Notes under the pieces: generated by a model
The model's database searches: none
Seen by the model: only the letters and a program-made list of their open reading frames with translations
Told to the model about the DNA's origin: nothing
Origin: Gammaproteobacteria bacterium
GTDB taxonomy: Bacteria > Pseudomonadota > Gammaproteobacteria > JAUIAT01
Assembly: GCA_030425295.1 (NCBI GenBank)
Contig: JAUIAT010000013.1
Location: forward strand, 1-58,595
Direction of reading: 5' to 3'
Length of the DNA stretch: 58,595 nucleotides
In this document: positions 47,607 through 55,730 of the stretch, one piece after another
Position numbering within the stretch: the stretch's first letter is position 1
Layout of the letters: every line of letters begins with the position of its first letter
Position numbers and translations under genes: made by a program

Positions 47607-49877
47607 CTATTTCCCAGCGCGAACCAAGCCACCAAGCCCCTCTTCTTCTAATACCGATTCCATATATCTTCTTATTTCTTGAGCATCATCAAGCGCCCAA
47701 ATTTCCTCAAGTAGCTCTTCAGATCGCTGCTTTGTGAAATTACGAATCACCCACTTAACCTGTAGCAAACGACTAGCACTCATGCTCAAAGAATCATACC
47801 CTAGTGCTAATAAAATAATAGTCGCAATGGGATCACCAGCAATCTCACCACAGATACTTACAGAACATCTCTCTGCTTTACCATTGTCTACGATCTGTTT
47901 TAAGGCTCGAAGAACAGCCGGATGCAAACTTTCATATAAATTAGCAACTCGGCTATTATTTCTATCTACTGCCAAAATATATTGAGTTAAATCATTACTA
48001 CCAACTGATAAAAAATCAACGCGCCTTGCAATATCTTCAGCCATAGTTACTGCCGCAGGAACCTCAATCATCACGCCCAACTCTGGCTTTTCTAAGTCAG
48101 GATAATCCTCACGGACCTCATCATAGGCCTGCCTATACAATCTCATTGCCTCTTCAAGCTCTCCAATTGAGCTAATAAATGGCAGTAATATGCGCAAATT
48201 ACCAAGACCAGCATTAGCCCTAAGCATAGCTTTCATCTGCACCAAAAAAATATCGGGATGATCTAGTGTTACCCTAATTCCGCGCCAACCTAAAAATGGA
48301 TTTTGCTCATTAATTTCGAAATATGGTAGTGATTTATCACCGCCAATATCCAAGGTTCGCATCGTAACGGGTCTTGGAGAAAATGCTTTCAATAACTGAC
48401 GATAAATAATAGTTTGCTCATTCTCTGTTGGAAAACGATCTCTTGCCATGAAAGGAATTTCGGTTCGATATAAGCCAACCCCCTCAGCTCCTACTTGCAA
48501 AGACTGACTAATATCGGCAGCTAACCCTGTATTAACCTCAAGCTTAACCCTGTGACCATCAATAGTTTCTGCTGGCAAATCACGCAATTCAGAAAGCTCG
48601 GCCTGCAAATCATCTTCTTCTTTTTTAAGACGAATAAATTCACGCCTAACAGCCCGATCAGGATTAATATAAATCTGACCGTAGTAACCATCGACAATAA
48701 CTTCTTTATTATCTAGCTCTTTAAGGCACGCTCCCTCTAGGCCTACTACAGTTGGGATACCCAAGGCACGAGCAAGAATAGATAAATGTGAGTTGCTTGA
48801 ACCTTCAAGGGATACAACACCAGCTAACTTACCCTCTGGAACCTCTGCAATAGAAGCCGCGGTCAGCTGCTCACCAATTAAAATTGTATTATCTGGGTAA
48901 TTAGGAGTAAGGCGCTTTTGAGACTGAAGCTGAGACAAAACACGACGACCCAATTCGCGAAAATCATCTTTACGTTCTAGCATATATTCATTATTAGTCT
49001 TTTCAAGCTCTGCAATGTAGCCATCAATGACTTTTCTTAAAGCCCAGGGCGCCCAAAATCCCTTTAATATTTCAGCTTTGACATCACTGTACAGAGAGTC
49101 ACTTTCCAGAATTTGGATATATACATCAAAAACAGCCCGATTTTCTTCATTTAAAAAATTAGTTAGGCCATCACGCAAATTTGTAATCTCGCCCTTTACT
49201 ATTTCAACTGCTTCTGTATAACGCTTAAATTCCGAGTCGATATCTTCAGTTTTTCTTTCAGGAACTAAATCCAACCTTGCTGAAGGATAAATAACTATTG
49301 ATTGGCCAAAAGCAACACCTGAACAGGCAGGAATACCATTGTAATTTAAGCTTTGCTTCTTGCGCCTTTTCCAAATACTTTTTTGCAGAAACTCAGTCCC
49401 AACCACCTGAGCATGAGCAATAACCCCAACCAACTGTGCGGCTAATGTTACTAGAAATGACTGCTCATCCTCGGCAAATAGTCTTTGCTCGCTCTGATAG
49501 ATTGTTATAATTCCCATTACGCGGCGCTGATGAATCATTGGCACACCAAGAAAACCATGGAAATTCTCCTCCCCCAAACCTGGAGAAGCAAAAAAATTCG
49601 GATGAGACAACATGTTTTCAACATTAATTGGTTCTTCACGATCACCAACTAAACCAATCAAACCCTGCCCCAACTTAAGCCTAACTTTACCTACTTTTGT
49701 ATTCAATCCCTCTGTGGCTGCGAGGACATATTCTTTTGTGTGAGGATCTATCAGATAAACACTACAGGCATCACTTTCAAGAGCTCTGCTTACTTGACGC
49801 ACTACAATGTCAAGAGCCTCAGCTAAGTCTTCTGTGCTATTAACTTCTTGAACTATTTGACGTAGTGTATCTAGCAT
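47607..49877 (-). CDS. ptsP: Phosphoenolpyruvate-protein phosphotransferase of the nitrogen PTS (EI-Ntr)
   Basis: 756 residues. An N-terminal GAF sensor domain (about 17-165) is fused to enzyme I: the phosphohistidine domain with SNSHLSILARALGIPTVVG near 370 and the PEP-binding barrel with YRTEIPFMARDRFPTE, GGDKSLPYF and the catalytic SICGEIAGDP. EI-Ntr phosphorylates NPr and then EIIA-Ntr, a regulatory relay for nitrogen, potassium and virulence functions. No NPr or EIIA gene is in the window. ATG start. It follows rppH, as in E. coli. Confidence 0.96.
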   Translation of the reverse strand: MLDTLRQIVQEVNSTEDLAEALDIVVRQVSRALESDACSVYLIDPHTKEYVLAATEGLNTKVGKVRLKLGQGLIGLVGDREEPINVENMLSHPNFFASPGLGEENFHGFLGVPMIHQRRVMGIITIYQSEQRLFAEDEQSFLVTLAAQLVGVIAHAQVVGTEFLQKSIWKRRKKQSLNYNGIPACSGVAFGQSIVIYPSARLDLVPERKTEDIDSEFKRYTEAVEIVKGEITNLRDGLTNFLNEENRAVFDVYIQILESDSLYSDVKAEILKGFWAPWALRKVIDGYIAELEKTNNEYMLERKDDFRELGRRVLSQLQSQKRLTPNYPDNTILIGEQLTAASIAEVPEGKLAGVVSLEGSSNSHLSILARALGIPTVVGLEGACLKELDNKEVIVDGYYGQIYINPDRAVRREFIRLKKEEDDLQAELSELRDLPAETIDGHRVKLEVNTGLAADISQSLQVGAEGVGLYRTEIPFMARDRFPTENEQTIIYRQLLKAFSPRPVTMRTLDIGGDKSLPYFEINEQNPFLGWRGIRVTLDHPDIFLVQMKAMLRANAGLGNLRILLPFISSIGELEEAMRLYRQAYDEVREDYPDLEKPELGVMIEVPAAVTMAEDIARRVDFLSVGSNDLTQYILAVDRNNSRVANLYESLHPAVLRALKQIVDNGKAERCSVSICGEIAGDPIATIILLALGYDSLSMSASRLLQVKWVIRNFTKQRSEELLEEIWALDDAQEIRRYMESVLEEEGLGGLVRAGK

Positions 49878-49938
49878 TTATTTGACAGGCCTCACTATTC
49901 ATGAAAATAATTTTAATTCGAGGAATGCTCCCTGCTTA

Positions 49939-49967
49939 AGGGCTATTAACAATTGGTATTAAAGCCC
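49939..49967. repeat. 29-bp inverted repeat with MITE family 1 end
   Basis: AGGGCTATTAACAATTGGTA followed by TTAAAGCCC. The left half matches the family 1 terminus at 50571 (AGGGCTATTGACAATT). It lies in the 114-bp gap between rppH and ptsP. Confidence 0.5.
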
Positions 49968-49991
49968 ATAAAAAAAGGAATGCAATTTAAA

Positions 49992-50498
49992 CTACGAATT
50001 AGCGTCTTCAGCGTTAAACTCATCTTTAAATATTTGGGTTCCAAACTCATCTAAAACTGTGCGATAAACTCTTCGCTTGAACGAAACAACCTTTTCAATT
50101 GGTTCCCAAAATGGAACCCAGTTCCATTCATCAAATTCGGGTTCACCAGAAGCATGCAGGTTAATTGCTTCATCTTTAGATTTCAGTTTTAACAAAAACC
50201 ATCTTTGTCTTTGCCCTATACAAAGAGGTTTAATGTGATAACGCCGAAATCGTTTTGGCAAGTGATAAATTTGCCAGTTACGGGTTCTCCTCAACACTTC
50301 AACATCATCTGGCTTCAAGCCAACCTCTTCTTCAAGCTCGCGATACATAGCCTCATCTAAGGTTTCATGAGGTTTAATCCCGCCTTGAGGGAATTGCCAA
50401 GCATCGTGCTGACCGCGACGTTTACCTAAAAAAACTTCGTTGCGGTCGTTAATAAGTACAATTCCTACATTTAGGCGAAAGCCTTTTTTATCTATCAT
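49992..50498 (-). CDS. rppH: RNA pyrophosphohydrolase
   Basis: 168 residues. RppH removes pyrophosphate from the 5' end of mRNAs, opening them to RNase E. The Nudix box runs [20 protein letters not shown] and continues VGL, and the family region [19 protein letters not shown] and AWQFPQGG are intact. ATG start. Its place upstream of ptsP matches E. coli. Two MITEs lie upstream of its start. Confidence 0.95.
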   Translation of the reverse strand: MIDKKGFRLNVGIVLINDRNEVFLGKRRGQHDAWQFPQGGIKPHETLDEAMYRELEEEVGLKPDDVEVLRRTRNWQIYHLPKRFRRYHIKPLCIGQRQRWFLLKLKSKDEAINLHASGEPEFDEWNWVPFWEPIEKVVSFKRRVYRTVLDEFGTQIFKDEFNAEDANS

Positions 50499-50570
50499 GA
50501 GTAAATTTCAACGAGCTGTTAGTTGCTGACAGTATATCAAATTACATACAAAAAAATAAGCAGAAACACT

Positions 50571-50717
50571 AGGGCTATTGACAATTGATGTTGCACAGCG
50601 AAAACATCTAGAATACCAAATAATCTGATCTTTAATTAGTAGAGCAGACTCTCTATTTAATAAATTTTCACAAATTATAGAAACTTGTAGATGTAACATC
50701 AATTGTCAATAGATCCC
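50571..50717. mobile_element. MITE-like element, family 1 (short copy G)
   Basis: 147 bp with nearly perfect ends: AGGGCTATTGACAATTGATG then TTGCA on the left; read inward from the right GGGATCTATTGACAATTGAT then GTTACA. The interior has ACTCTCTATTTAATAAATTT. A family 2 element begins at the next base, 50718. Confidence 0.78.
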
Positions 50718-50879
50718 AGGCAACGTCCCCAAAGTTTTAACAGGAACTAAAAAGCGATAAATTTAGATTGAAATTGTGCTTGCTTGAGGCGAATAATTCC
50801 TCTATTTAACGAAAGAAAGTGCAGTTTATAGCTTATTTAGCACTTTTGGATCCTGATAATAGCTTTAGGGGCGCCGCCT
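50718..50879. mobile_element. MITE-like element, family 2 (copy H)
   Basis: 162 bp. Left end AGGCAACGTCCCCAAAGTTT; right end read inward AGGCGGCGCCCCTAAAGCTA. The interior GAGGCGAATAATTCCTCTAT then TTAACGAAAG resembles the family 1 interior. The other copy is at 55564-55725. The 210 bp from here to nrdA carry the nrd promoter. Confidence 0.75.
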
Positions 50880-50975
50880 AACCTTTTTAGATGAGAAAAA
50901 TACTGGTTGCAATGAAAGCAAATATGCCTTATAAATCACACCCAGCTCATGATTTGAGCTGTATAAAAACTTTTC

Positions 50976-51006
50976 TTGTTATTTAGCAAAAAACACATTA
51001 TATTGT
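50976..51006 (+). promoter_or_regulatory. nrdA promoter overlapping an NrdR-like box
   Basis: TTGTTA (50976-50981), a 17-base spacer and TATATT (50999-51004) form a good sigma-70 promoter about 85 bases before nrdA. ACACATTATATTGT (50993-51006) matches the NrdR box consensus ACACWATATMTWGT in 13 of 14 positions and covers the -10. A second, weaker palindrome (CCCATATATAGGGG) lies about three helical turns downstream. NrdR, known to repress ribonucleotide reductase genes, is a likely regulator. Confidence 0.6.
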
Positions 51007-51089
51007 AGTTATGAGCGCAAAATAATCCCATATATAGGGGTTACTTCAAAACTACATCTCTGATTTTTAAGGTAAAAGGAGCCAAAACA

Positions 51090-53897
51090 ATGCTGGAAAG
51101 TGAAACTGTTGCAGCCGACCAAATTACATCACCAACAATTGAGCAAGGAGAGTTGAGTGTTATTAAACGTAATGGACAACTTTCTGAATTTAATCCCGAC
51201 AAAATTAAAGTAGCAATAGGAAAAGCATTTTTGGCAACTGAAGGTGCACATGCAGCTGACTCTGATCGTGTACATGACCTAGCTAGACAGTTCACTGAAT
51301 CAATTATTGGAACCTTTCATGCAAGAATGCCTGAGGGTGGAGCAATAAACATCGAACATATTCAAGACCAAGTTGAATTGACTCTAATGCGTGCTGGCGA
51401 ATACCAAGTTGCCCGCGCTTATATTTTATATCGTGAAAATCGCCAACAAGAGCGTAAAGCAGCTGCCGCTCAAAAAGCTGATGATGAAAAATATCAATTC
51501 CTAATTACCCATGATGACGGCACGCAAAAGATGCTTGATAACAAATGGTTGAGAGGAGTTATAAAAGAAGCATGTGAAGATCTTACCGATACCGACGCAA
51601 ACTTCATTTTTGAAGAAACTATGCGCAACCTTTACAATGGCGCATCAATGCAAGACGTCTATAAAGCCCTTGTAATGAGTGCTCGCTCCAAAATTGAAGA
51701 CGAACCACAATACAGTTACCTTGCTGCAAGACTCCTTCTAACTCAACTTCGCCAAGAAGCTGTTAGATTTTTAGGATGCGAACTTCCAGACACTAAAGAT
51801 CAATTTAACTCCAACTACAGCGAGTACTTAAAATCTTACATAGACAAAGGCATTAAGCTTGATGTACTGGACAAGCAGCTTAAGAAGTTCGATCTAAAGA
51901 AACTTGGTGCAGCAATTGACGGAACAAGAGACTTTAAGTTCACATATTTAGGCTTGCAGACTCTTTACGATCGTTACTTCCTACACAAAGACTATGTTCG
52001 TTATGAACTACCGCAGCTATTTTTCATGCGTGTTGCAATGGGTCTTGCTCTAGCTGAGAAAGAAAAAGAGAGAACTACTCGCGCAATTGAATTCTATAAT
52101 CTTTTGTCATCACTTGATTATATGACTTCTACTCCTACCCTATTTAACGCTGGCACAAAAAGACCTCAGCTATCAAGCTGTTTCTTAACAACCATCCCAG
52201 ATGACTTAAGCGAAATTTACGGCGCAATTCGTGACAACGCATTGCTCTCAAAGTTTGCAGGCGGACTTGGTAACGACTGGACACCTGTTCGCGCAATGGG
52301 GGCTCATATTAAAGGCACCAACGGCAAATCACAAGGCGTTGTTCCTTTCATGAACGTAGCTGATGCAACGGCTGTTGCAGTTAACCAGGGTGGTAAACGT
52401 AAAGGTGCGGTTTGTGGTTACCTCGAAACTTGGCATATGGATGTTGAGGAGTTCTTAGAACTACGCAAAAACACCGGAGATGAGCGTCGTCGTACTCACG
52501 ACATGAATACTGCTAACTGGGTTCCTGATCTTTTCATGAAGCGTGTGTTTGAAGAGAAAGAATGGTCTTTATTCTCTCCAGATGAAGCTCCTGATCTTCA
52601 TGATTTATATGGTGAAGAGTTTGAAAAAGCTTACATTGAATATGAAAAGAAAGCAGACGCCGGCGAAATCCGCAGCAAAAAAATTAGCGCTGTTGGCTTA
52701 TGGCGTAAAATGCTTGGCCTTTTGTTTGAAACAGGTCATCCATGGGTAACTTTCAAAGACCCTTGCAACTTACGCTCTCCTCAGCAGCATATTGGTGTTG
52801 TTCATAGCTCTAACTTATGTACTGAGATCACACTAAACACCTCTAAAGATGAAGTTGCTGTTTGTAACCTTGGTAGTATCAACCTCGTTCATCACATGAA
52901 AGATGGGAAGTTAGATATTGAAAAATTACGCCAAACTGTAAAAACAGCAGTCCGCATGCTAGATAACGTAGTTGATATTAACTACTATACTATCCCGCAA
53001 GCACGTAATTCTAACTTGAAACATCGTCCAGTTGGTTTAGGCTTGATGGGCTTCCAAGATGCCTTATACGAGCAACGCGTTGCTTATTCTTCTAAAGCTG
53101 CCGTTGAGTTTGCAGATAAATGCATGGAAGAAATCAGCTATCAAGCTATTCTTGCATCAAGCGAACTAGCGAAAGAGCGTGGATCATACGAAAGCTTTGA
53201 TGGATCTCTATGGAGCCAAGGCATTCTACCAATTGATTCCATCAATAAACTGAGTGAATCTCGTGGTGAATACCTAGAACAAGATACTAGCACTTCACTT
53301 GACTGGGATGCTTTACGAGAAAAAGTTAAGAAAGATGGAATGCGCAACTCTAACGTTATGGCAATTGCACCCACAGCTACCATCTCTAACATTTGTGGCG
53401 TTTCTCAATCAATTGAGCCTACTTACGAAAACTTATTTGTTAAATCAAATATGTCAGGTGAGTTCACAATTGTTAATCCATATCTAGTGAAAGATCTTAA
53501 AGCAATCGGTCAATGGGACAACGTAATGGTTAATGATCTTAAGTACTACAACGGTAGCGTACAAATGATCGAACGCATTCCTGAAGATCTTAAGCAACTC
53601 TACTCTACTGCATTTGAGATTCAACCTAAGTGGCTAGTTGAATGTGCATCACGACGTCAAAAATGGATTGACCAGGCACAATCACTAAACCTATATATGG
53701 CTGAACCTTCAGGGCGTAAGCTAGATGTACTTTATAGAATGGCTTGGTTACGCGGCCTCAAGACTACTTATTATTTACGTAGCATGGGTGCTAGTCACAC
53801 TGAAAAGTCTACTATTGCCGATGGGGCACTGAATGCTGTGGCACAAGCTCCGAAAGCTTGCTCCATTACTGACCCTGACTGCGAAGCTTGTCAGTAG
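51090..53897 (+). CDS. nrdA: Class Ia ribonucleotide reductase, large (alpha) subunit
   Basis: 935 residues. It reduces ribonucleoside diphosphates to deoxyribonucleotides. Residues about 22-115 are an ATP-cone (VIKRNGQLSEFNPDKI) for overall activity control. The catalytic barrel contains NAGTKRPQLSSCFLTT with an active-site cysteine near 362, NLCTEITL with the radical-site cysteine near 576 and PVGLGLMGFQDALYE. The C-terminal pair C931/C934 (PDCEACQ) relays electrons from thioredoxin or glutaredoxin; TrxB is at 6691. AAGGAG precedes the ATG. It is longer than E. coli NrdA (761 residues). nrdB follows after 380 bp of repeats. Confidence 0.96.
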   Translation: MLESETVAADQITSPTIEQGELSVIKRNGQLSEFNPDKIKVAIGKAFLATEGAHAADSDRVHDLARQFTESIIGTFHARMPEGGAINIEHIQDQVELTLMRAGEYQVARAYILYRENRQQERKAAAAQKADDEKYQFLITHDDGTQKMLDNKWLRGVIKEACEDLTDTDANFIFEETMRNLYNGASMQDVYKALVMSARSKIEDEPQYSYLAARLLLTQLRQEAVRFLGCELPDTKDQFNSNYSEYLKSYIDKGIKLDVLDKQLKKFDLKKLGAAIDGTRDFKFTYLGLQTLYDRYFLHKDYVRYELPQLFFMRVAMGLALAEKEKERTTRAIEFYNLLSSLDYMTSTPTLFNAGTKRPQLSSCFLTTIPDDLSEIYGAIRDNALLSKFAGGLGNDWTPVRAMGAHIKGTNGKSQGVVPFMNVADATAVAVNQGGKRKGAVCGYLETWHMDVEEFLELRKNTGDERRRTHDMNTANWVPDLFMKRVFEEKEWSLFSPDEAPDLHDLYGEEFEKAYIEYEKKADAGEIRSKKISAVGLWRKMLGLLFETGHPWVTFKDPCNLRSPQQHIGVVHSSNLCTEITLNTSKDEVAVCNLGSINLVHHMKDGKLDIEKLRQTVKTAVRMLDNVVDINYYTIPQARNSNLKHRPVGLGLMGFQDALYEQRVAYSSKAAVEFADKCMEEISYQAILASSELAKERGSYESFDGSLWSQGILPIDSINKLSESRGEYLEQDTSTSLDWDALREKVKKDGMRNSNVMAIAPTATISNICGVSQSIEPTYENLFVKSNMSGEFTIVNPYLVKDLKAIGQWDNVMVNDLKYYNGSVQMIERIPEDLKQLYSTAFEIQPKWLVECASRRQKWIDQAQSLNLYMAEPSGRKLDVLYRMAWLRGLKTTYYLRSMGASHTEKSTIADGALNAVAQAPKACSITDPDCEACQ

Positions 53898-53924
53898 AGG
53901 GTAAACCCTGATAAGGGGAACGCC

Positions 53925-54042
53925 CAGAGGTCTCGTATCTTTGGGCGGAAAAACGCTTCAACAATGCTCACGTATACTAGAGTATACTAGAATACGCTCC
54001 GCTTGTTTCAGCAACTTTCCGCCCAAATTTACTTCACCTCTG
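53925..54042. repeat. Nested inverted repeat between nrdA and nrdB
   Basis: Inner arms TTTGGGCGGAAA (53940-53951) and TTTCCGCCCAAA (54016-54027) are perfect over 12 bases. Outer arms CAGAGGT (53925-53931) and ACCTCTG (54036-54042) are perfect over seven, with 8-base spacers on each side. The loop contains a direct repeat TATACTAGAG/TATACTAGAA. No other copy was seen in the window. Confidence 0.75.
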
Positions 54043-54087
54043 AAAGTTCGAGTAGAATTAGGTTTTACGACTTTGTTTAAATGAAAT

Positions 54088-54150
54088 CGTCATTCCAGCG
54101 AAAGCTGGAATCTAGTAAAAATGGATCCCATGATCAAGTCACGGGATGAC
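54088..54150. repeat. Dispersed palindromic repeat (GTCATTCC family)
   Basis: CGTCATTCCAGCGAAAGCTG then GAATCTAG on the left and TCACGGGATGAC on the right. CCAGCGAAAGCTGG forms a local hairpin. Closest relative in the window is 4111-4183. Confidence 0.75.
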
Positions 54151-54189
54151 AAAAAGAAATTAGATTTAAGTTAATAATTATTAAGAAGT

Positions 54190-54230
54190 GTCATCCCGAG
54201 CGAAGTGCGAAGCATTAAACCGAGGGATCC
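54190..54230. repeat. Dispersed palindromic repeat, half copy (GTCATCCC family)
   Basis: GTCATCCCGAGCGAAGTGCG followed by AAGCATTAAACCGAGGGATCC; same type as the end of the 21-bp array at 44724. It lies 47 bases before nrdB. Confidence 0.65.
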
Positions 54231-54277
54231 AAAGAGAAGACAAACTAGAATTTTAAAAAAGTGGAAGGAAAATAAAA

Positions 54278-55555
54278 ATGAGCAAATTAGATTGGGATGA
54301 TTTTGATTCCGATGTCCAAACAATGGAAAAACCAGAATCAGCTGCAGCTGATCAAACTAAAGTTAGAGCACAAGAAGCTGCTGATATGGCAGCTACAGGT
54401 GTAGATGCCAGTTCGACTTCAGTAGCAACAGAGATTACACAAGCTGACATCAAGTCAGCTGCAGAAAAGGCTGCTGCCGCTGATGCAAATGCGGGTGCAA
54501 CTGGACTTGAAGAAATCGAAATGGGCGCTGCCCGTATCCGCGTGGATGACAAACAAATGATTAACTGTCACGCTGATCTTAATCAATTAGTTCCTTTCAA
54601 ATATGGTTGGGCATGGGATAAATACCTTACTGGTTGCGCTAATCACTGGATGCCTAATGAAATTAGCATGGCTGCAGATATCGCACAATGGAAAGATCCA
54701 AATGCACTTTCTGAAGAAGAGCGCACAATCATCAAGCGCAGCATGGGCTTCTTTGCCACAGCTGACTCCTTGGTAGCAAACAACTTAGTATTAGCTCTAT
54801 ATCGTCATATTACTAATCCTGAATGCCGCCAATACCTGCTTCGCCAAGCATTTGAAGAAGCTCTTCATACTCATTCATATCAGCACATTATTGAAAGCTT
54901 AGGAATGGATGAAGCTGAAGTATTTAACATGTATCGCGAATTACCATCTGTTGCTCGCAAGGCACAGTGGGCATTGCCATACACTAAAAGCTTAAGTGAC
55001 CCAACTTTCCAAACTGGCACTCCAGAAAATGATCGTCGTTTATTACGCGATTTAATTGCATTTTACGTAATCTTCGAAGGTATTTTCTTCTATGTTGGCT
55101 TCACACAAATCTTTGCAATGGGTCGCCAAGGTAAAATGGTTGGAACTTCTGAACAGCTTCAATACATCATGCGTGATGAATCAATGCATATGAACTTTGG
55201 TATCGATGTTATCAATACTATTAAGCTTGAAAACCCTCACCTTTGGGATGAGAGCATGCAAATGGAAGCCGTCAAGATGATTCGTGAAGGTGTTGAATTT
55301 GAACACCAATACGCAAAAGACACTATGCCTAATGGCATCCTTGGTCTTAATGCTGATCTATTTAGAGCTTACCTTGAGTTCATTGCCAACCGTCGTTGCC
55401 GCCAAATAGGCTTACCTGAGCAATACGAAGGTGCAACTAATCCATTCCCATGGATGAGTGAAATGATGGATCTTAAAAAAGAGAAAAACTTCTTTGAAAC
55501 TCGTGTTACTGAGTACCAAACTGGTGGTGCTTTGAAATGGGATGACGAAGACTAA
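54278..55555 (+). CDS. nrdB: Class Ia ribonucleotide reductase, small (beta) subunit
   Basis: 425 residues. NrdB holds the di-iron tyrosyl-radical cofactor used by NrdA. The radical tyrosine is Y201 in [13 protein letters not shown]; further metal ligands are in IFEGIFFY and [10 protein letters not shown]. The first 90 or so residues are an extension rich in Ala, Asp, Thr and Glu, probably disordered, before the ferritin-like core begins near [17 protein letters not shown]; the full-length E. coli protein lacks it (376 residues). GGAAGGA precedes the ATG. It may be transcribed from nrdA or from a promoter among the intergenic repeats. Confidence 0.96.
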   Translation: MSKLDWDDFDSDVQTMEKPESAAADQTKVRAQEAADMAATGVDASSTSVATEITQADIKSAAEKAAAADANAGATGLEEIEMGAARIRVDDKQMINCHADLNQLVPFKYGWAWDKYLTGCANHWMPNEISMAADIAQWKDPNALSEEERTIIKRSMGFFATADSLVANNLVLALYRHITNPECRQYLLRQAFEEALHTHSYQHIIESLGMDEAEVFNMYRELPSVARKAQWALPYTKSLSDPTFQTGTPENDRRLLRDLIAFYVIFEGIFFYVGFTQIFAMGRQGKMVGTSEQLQYIMRDESMHMNFGIDVINTIKLENPHLWDESMQMEAVKMIREGVEFEHQYAKDTMPNGILGLNADLFRAYLEFIANRRCRQIGLPEQYEGATNPFPWMSEMMDLKKEKNFFETRVTEYQTGGALKWDDED

Positions 55556-55563
55556 TTTCTACT

Positions 55564-55725
55564 TAGGCAACGTCTCTAAAGTTTTAACAGAAGCAAAAAA
55601 GTGAAAAATTGAGATAGAAATTGTGATTAATTGAGGAGAATAGACGTTCTATTCAACGAAAAAGCGCAATTTATAGATAACTTTTTATTTTTATAGACTG
55701 ATAATAACTTTAGGCACGTTGCCTA
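55564..55725. mobile_element. MITE-like element, family 2 (copy I)
   Basis: 162 bp. Left end TAGGCAACGTCTCTAAAGTT, right end read inward TAGGCAACGTGCCTAAAGTT; TTTAACAG / ATTATCAG continue the match. The interior GAGGAGAATAGACGTTCTAT then TCAACGAAAA aligns with copy H and loosely with family 1. It fills the gap between convergent nrdB and the repeat protein. Confidence 0.8.
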
Positions 55726-55730
55726 TAAAT

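Noticed and set aside
51026..51040. Second full NrdR box
   Set aside because: CCCATATATAGGGG is palindromic and at a suitable distance, but it does not align with the 14-base consensus without a gap; kept only as a weak companion site.
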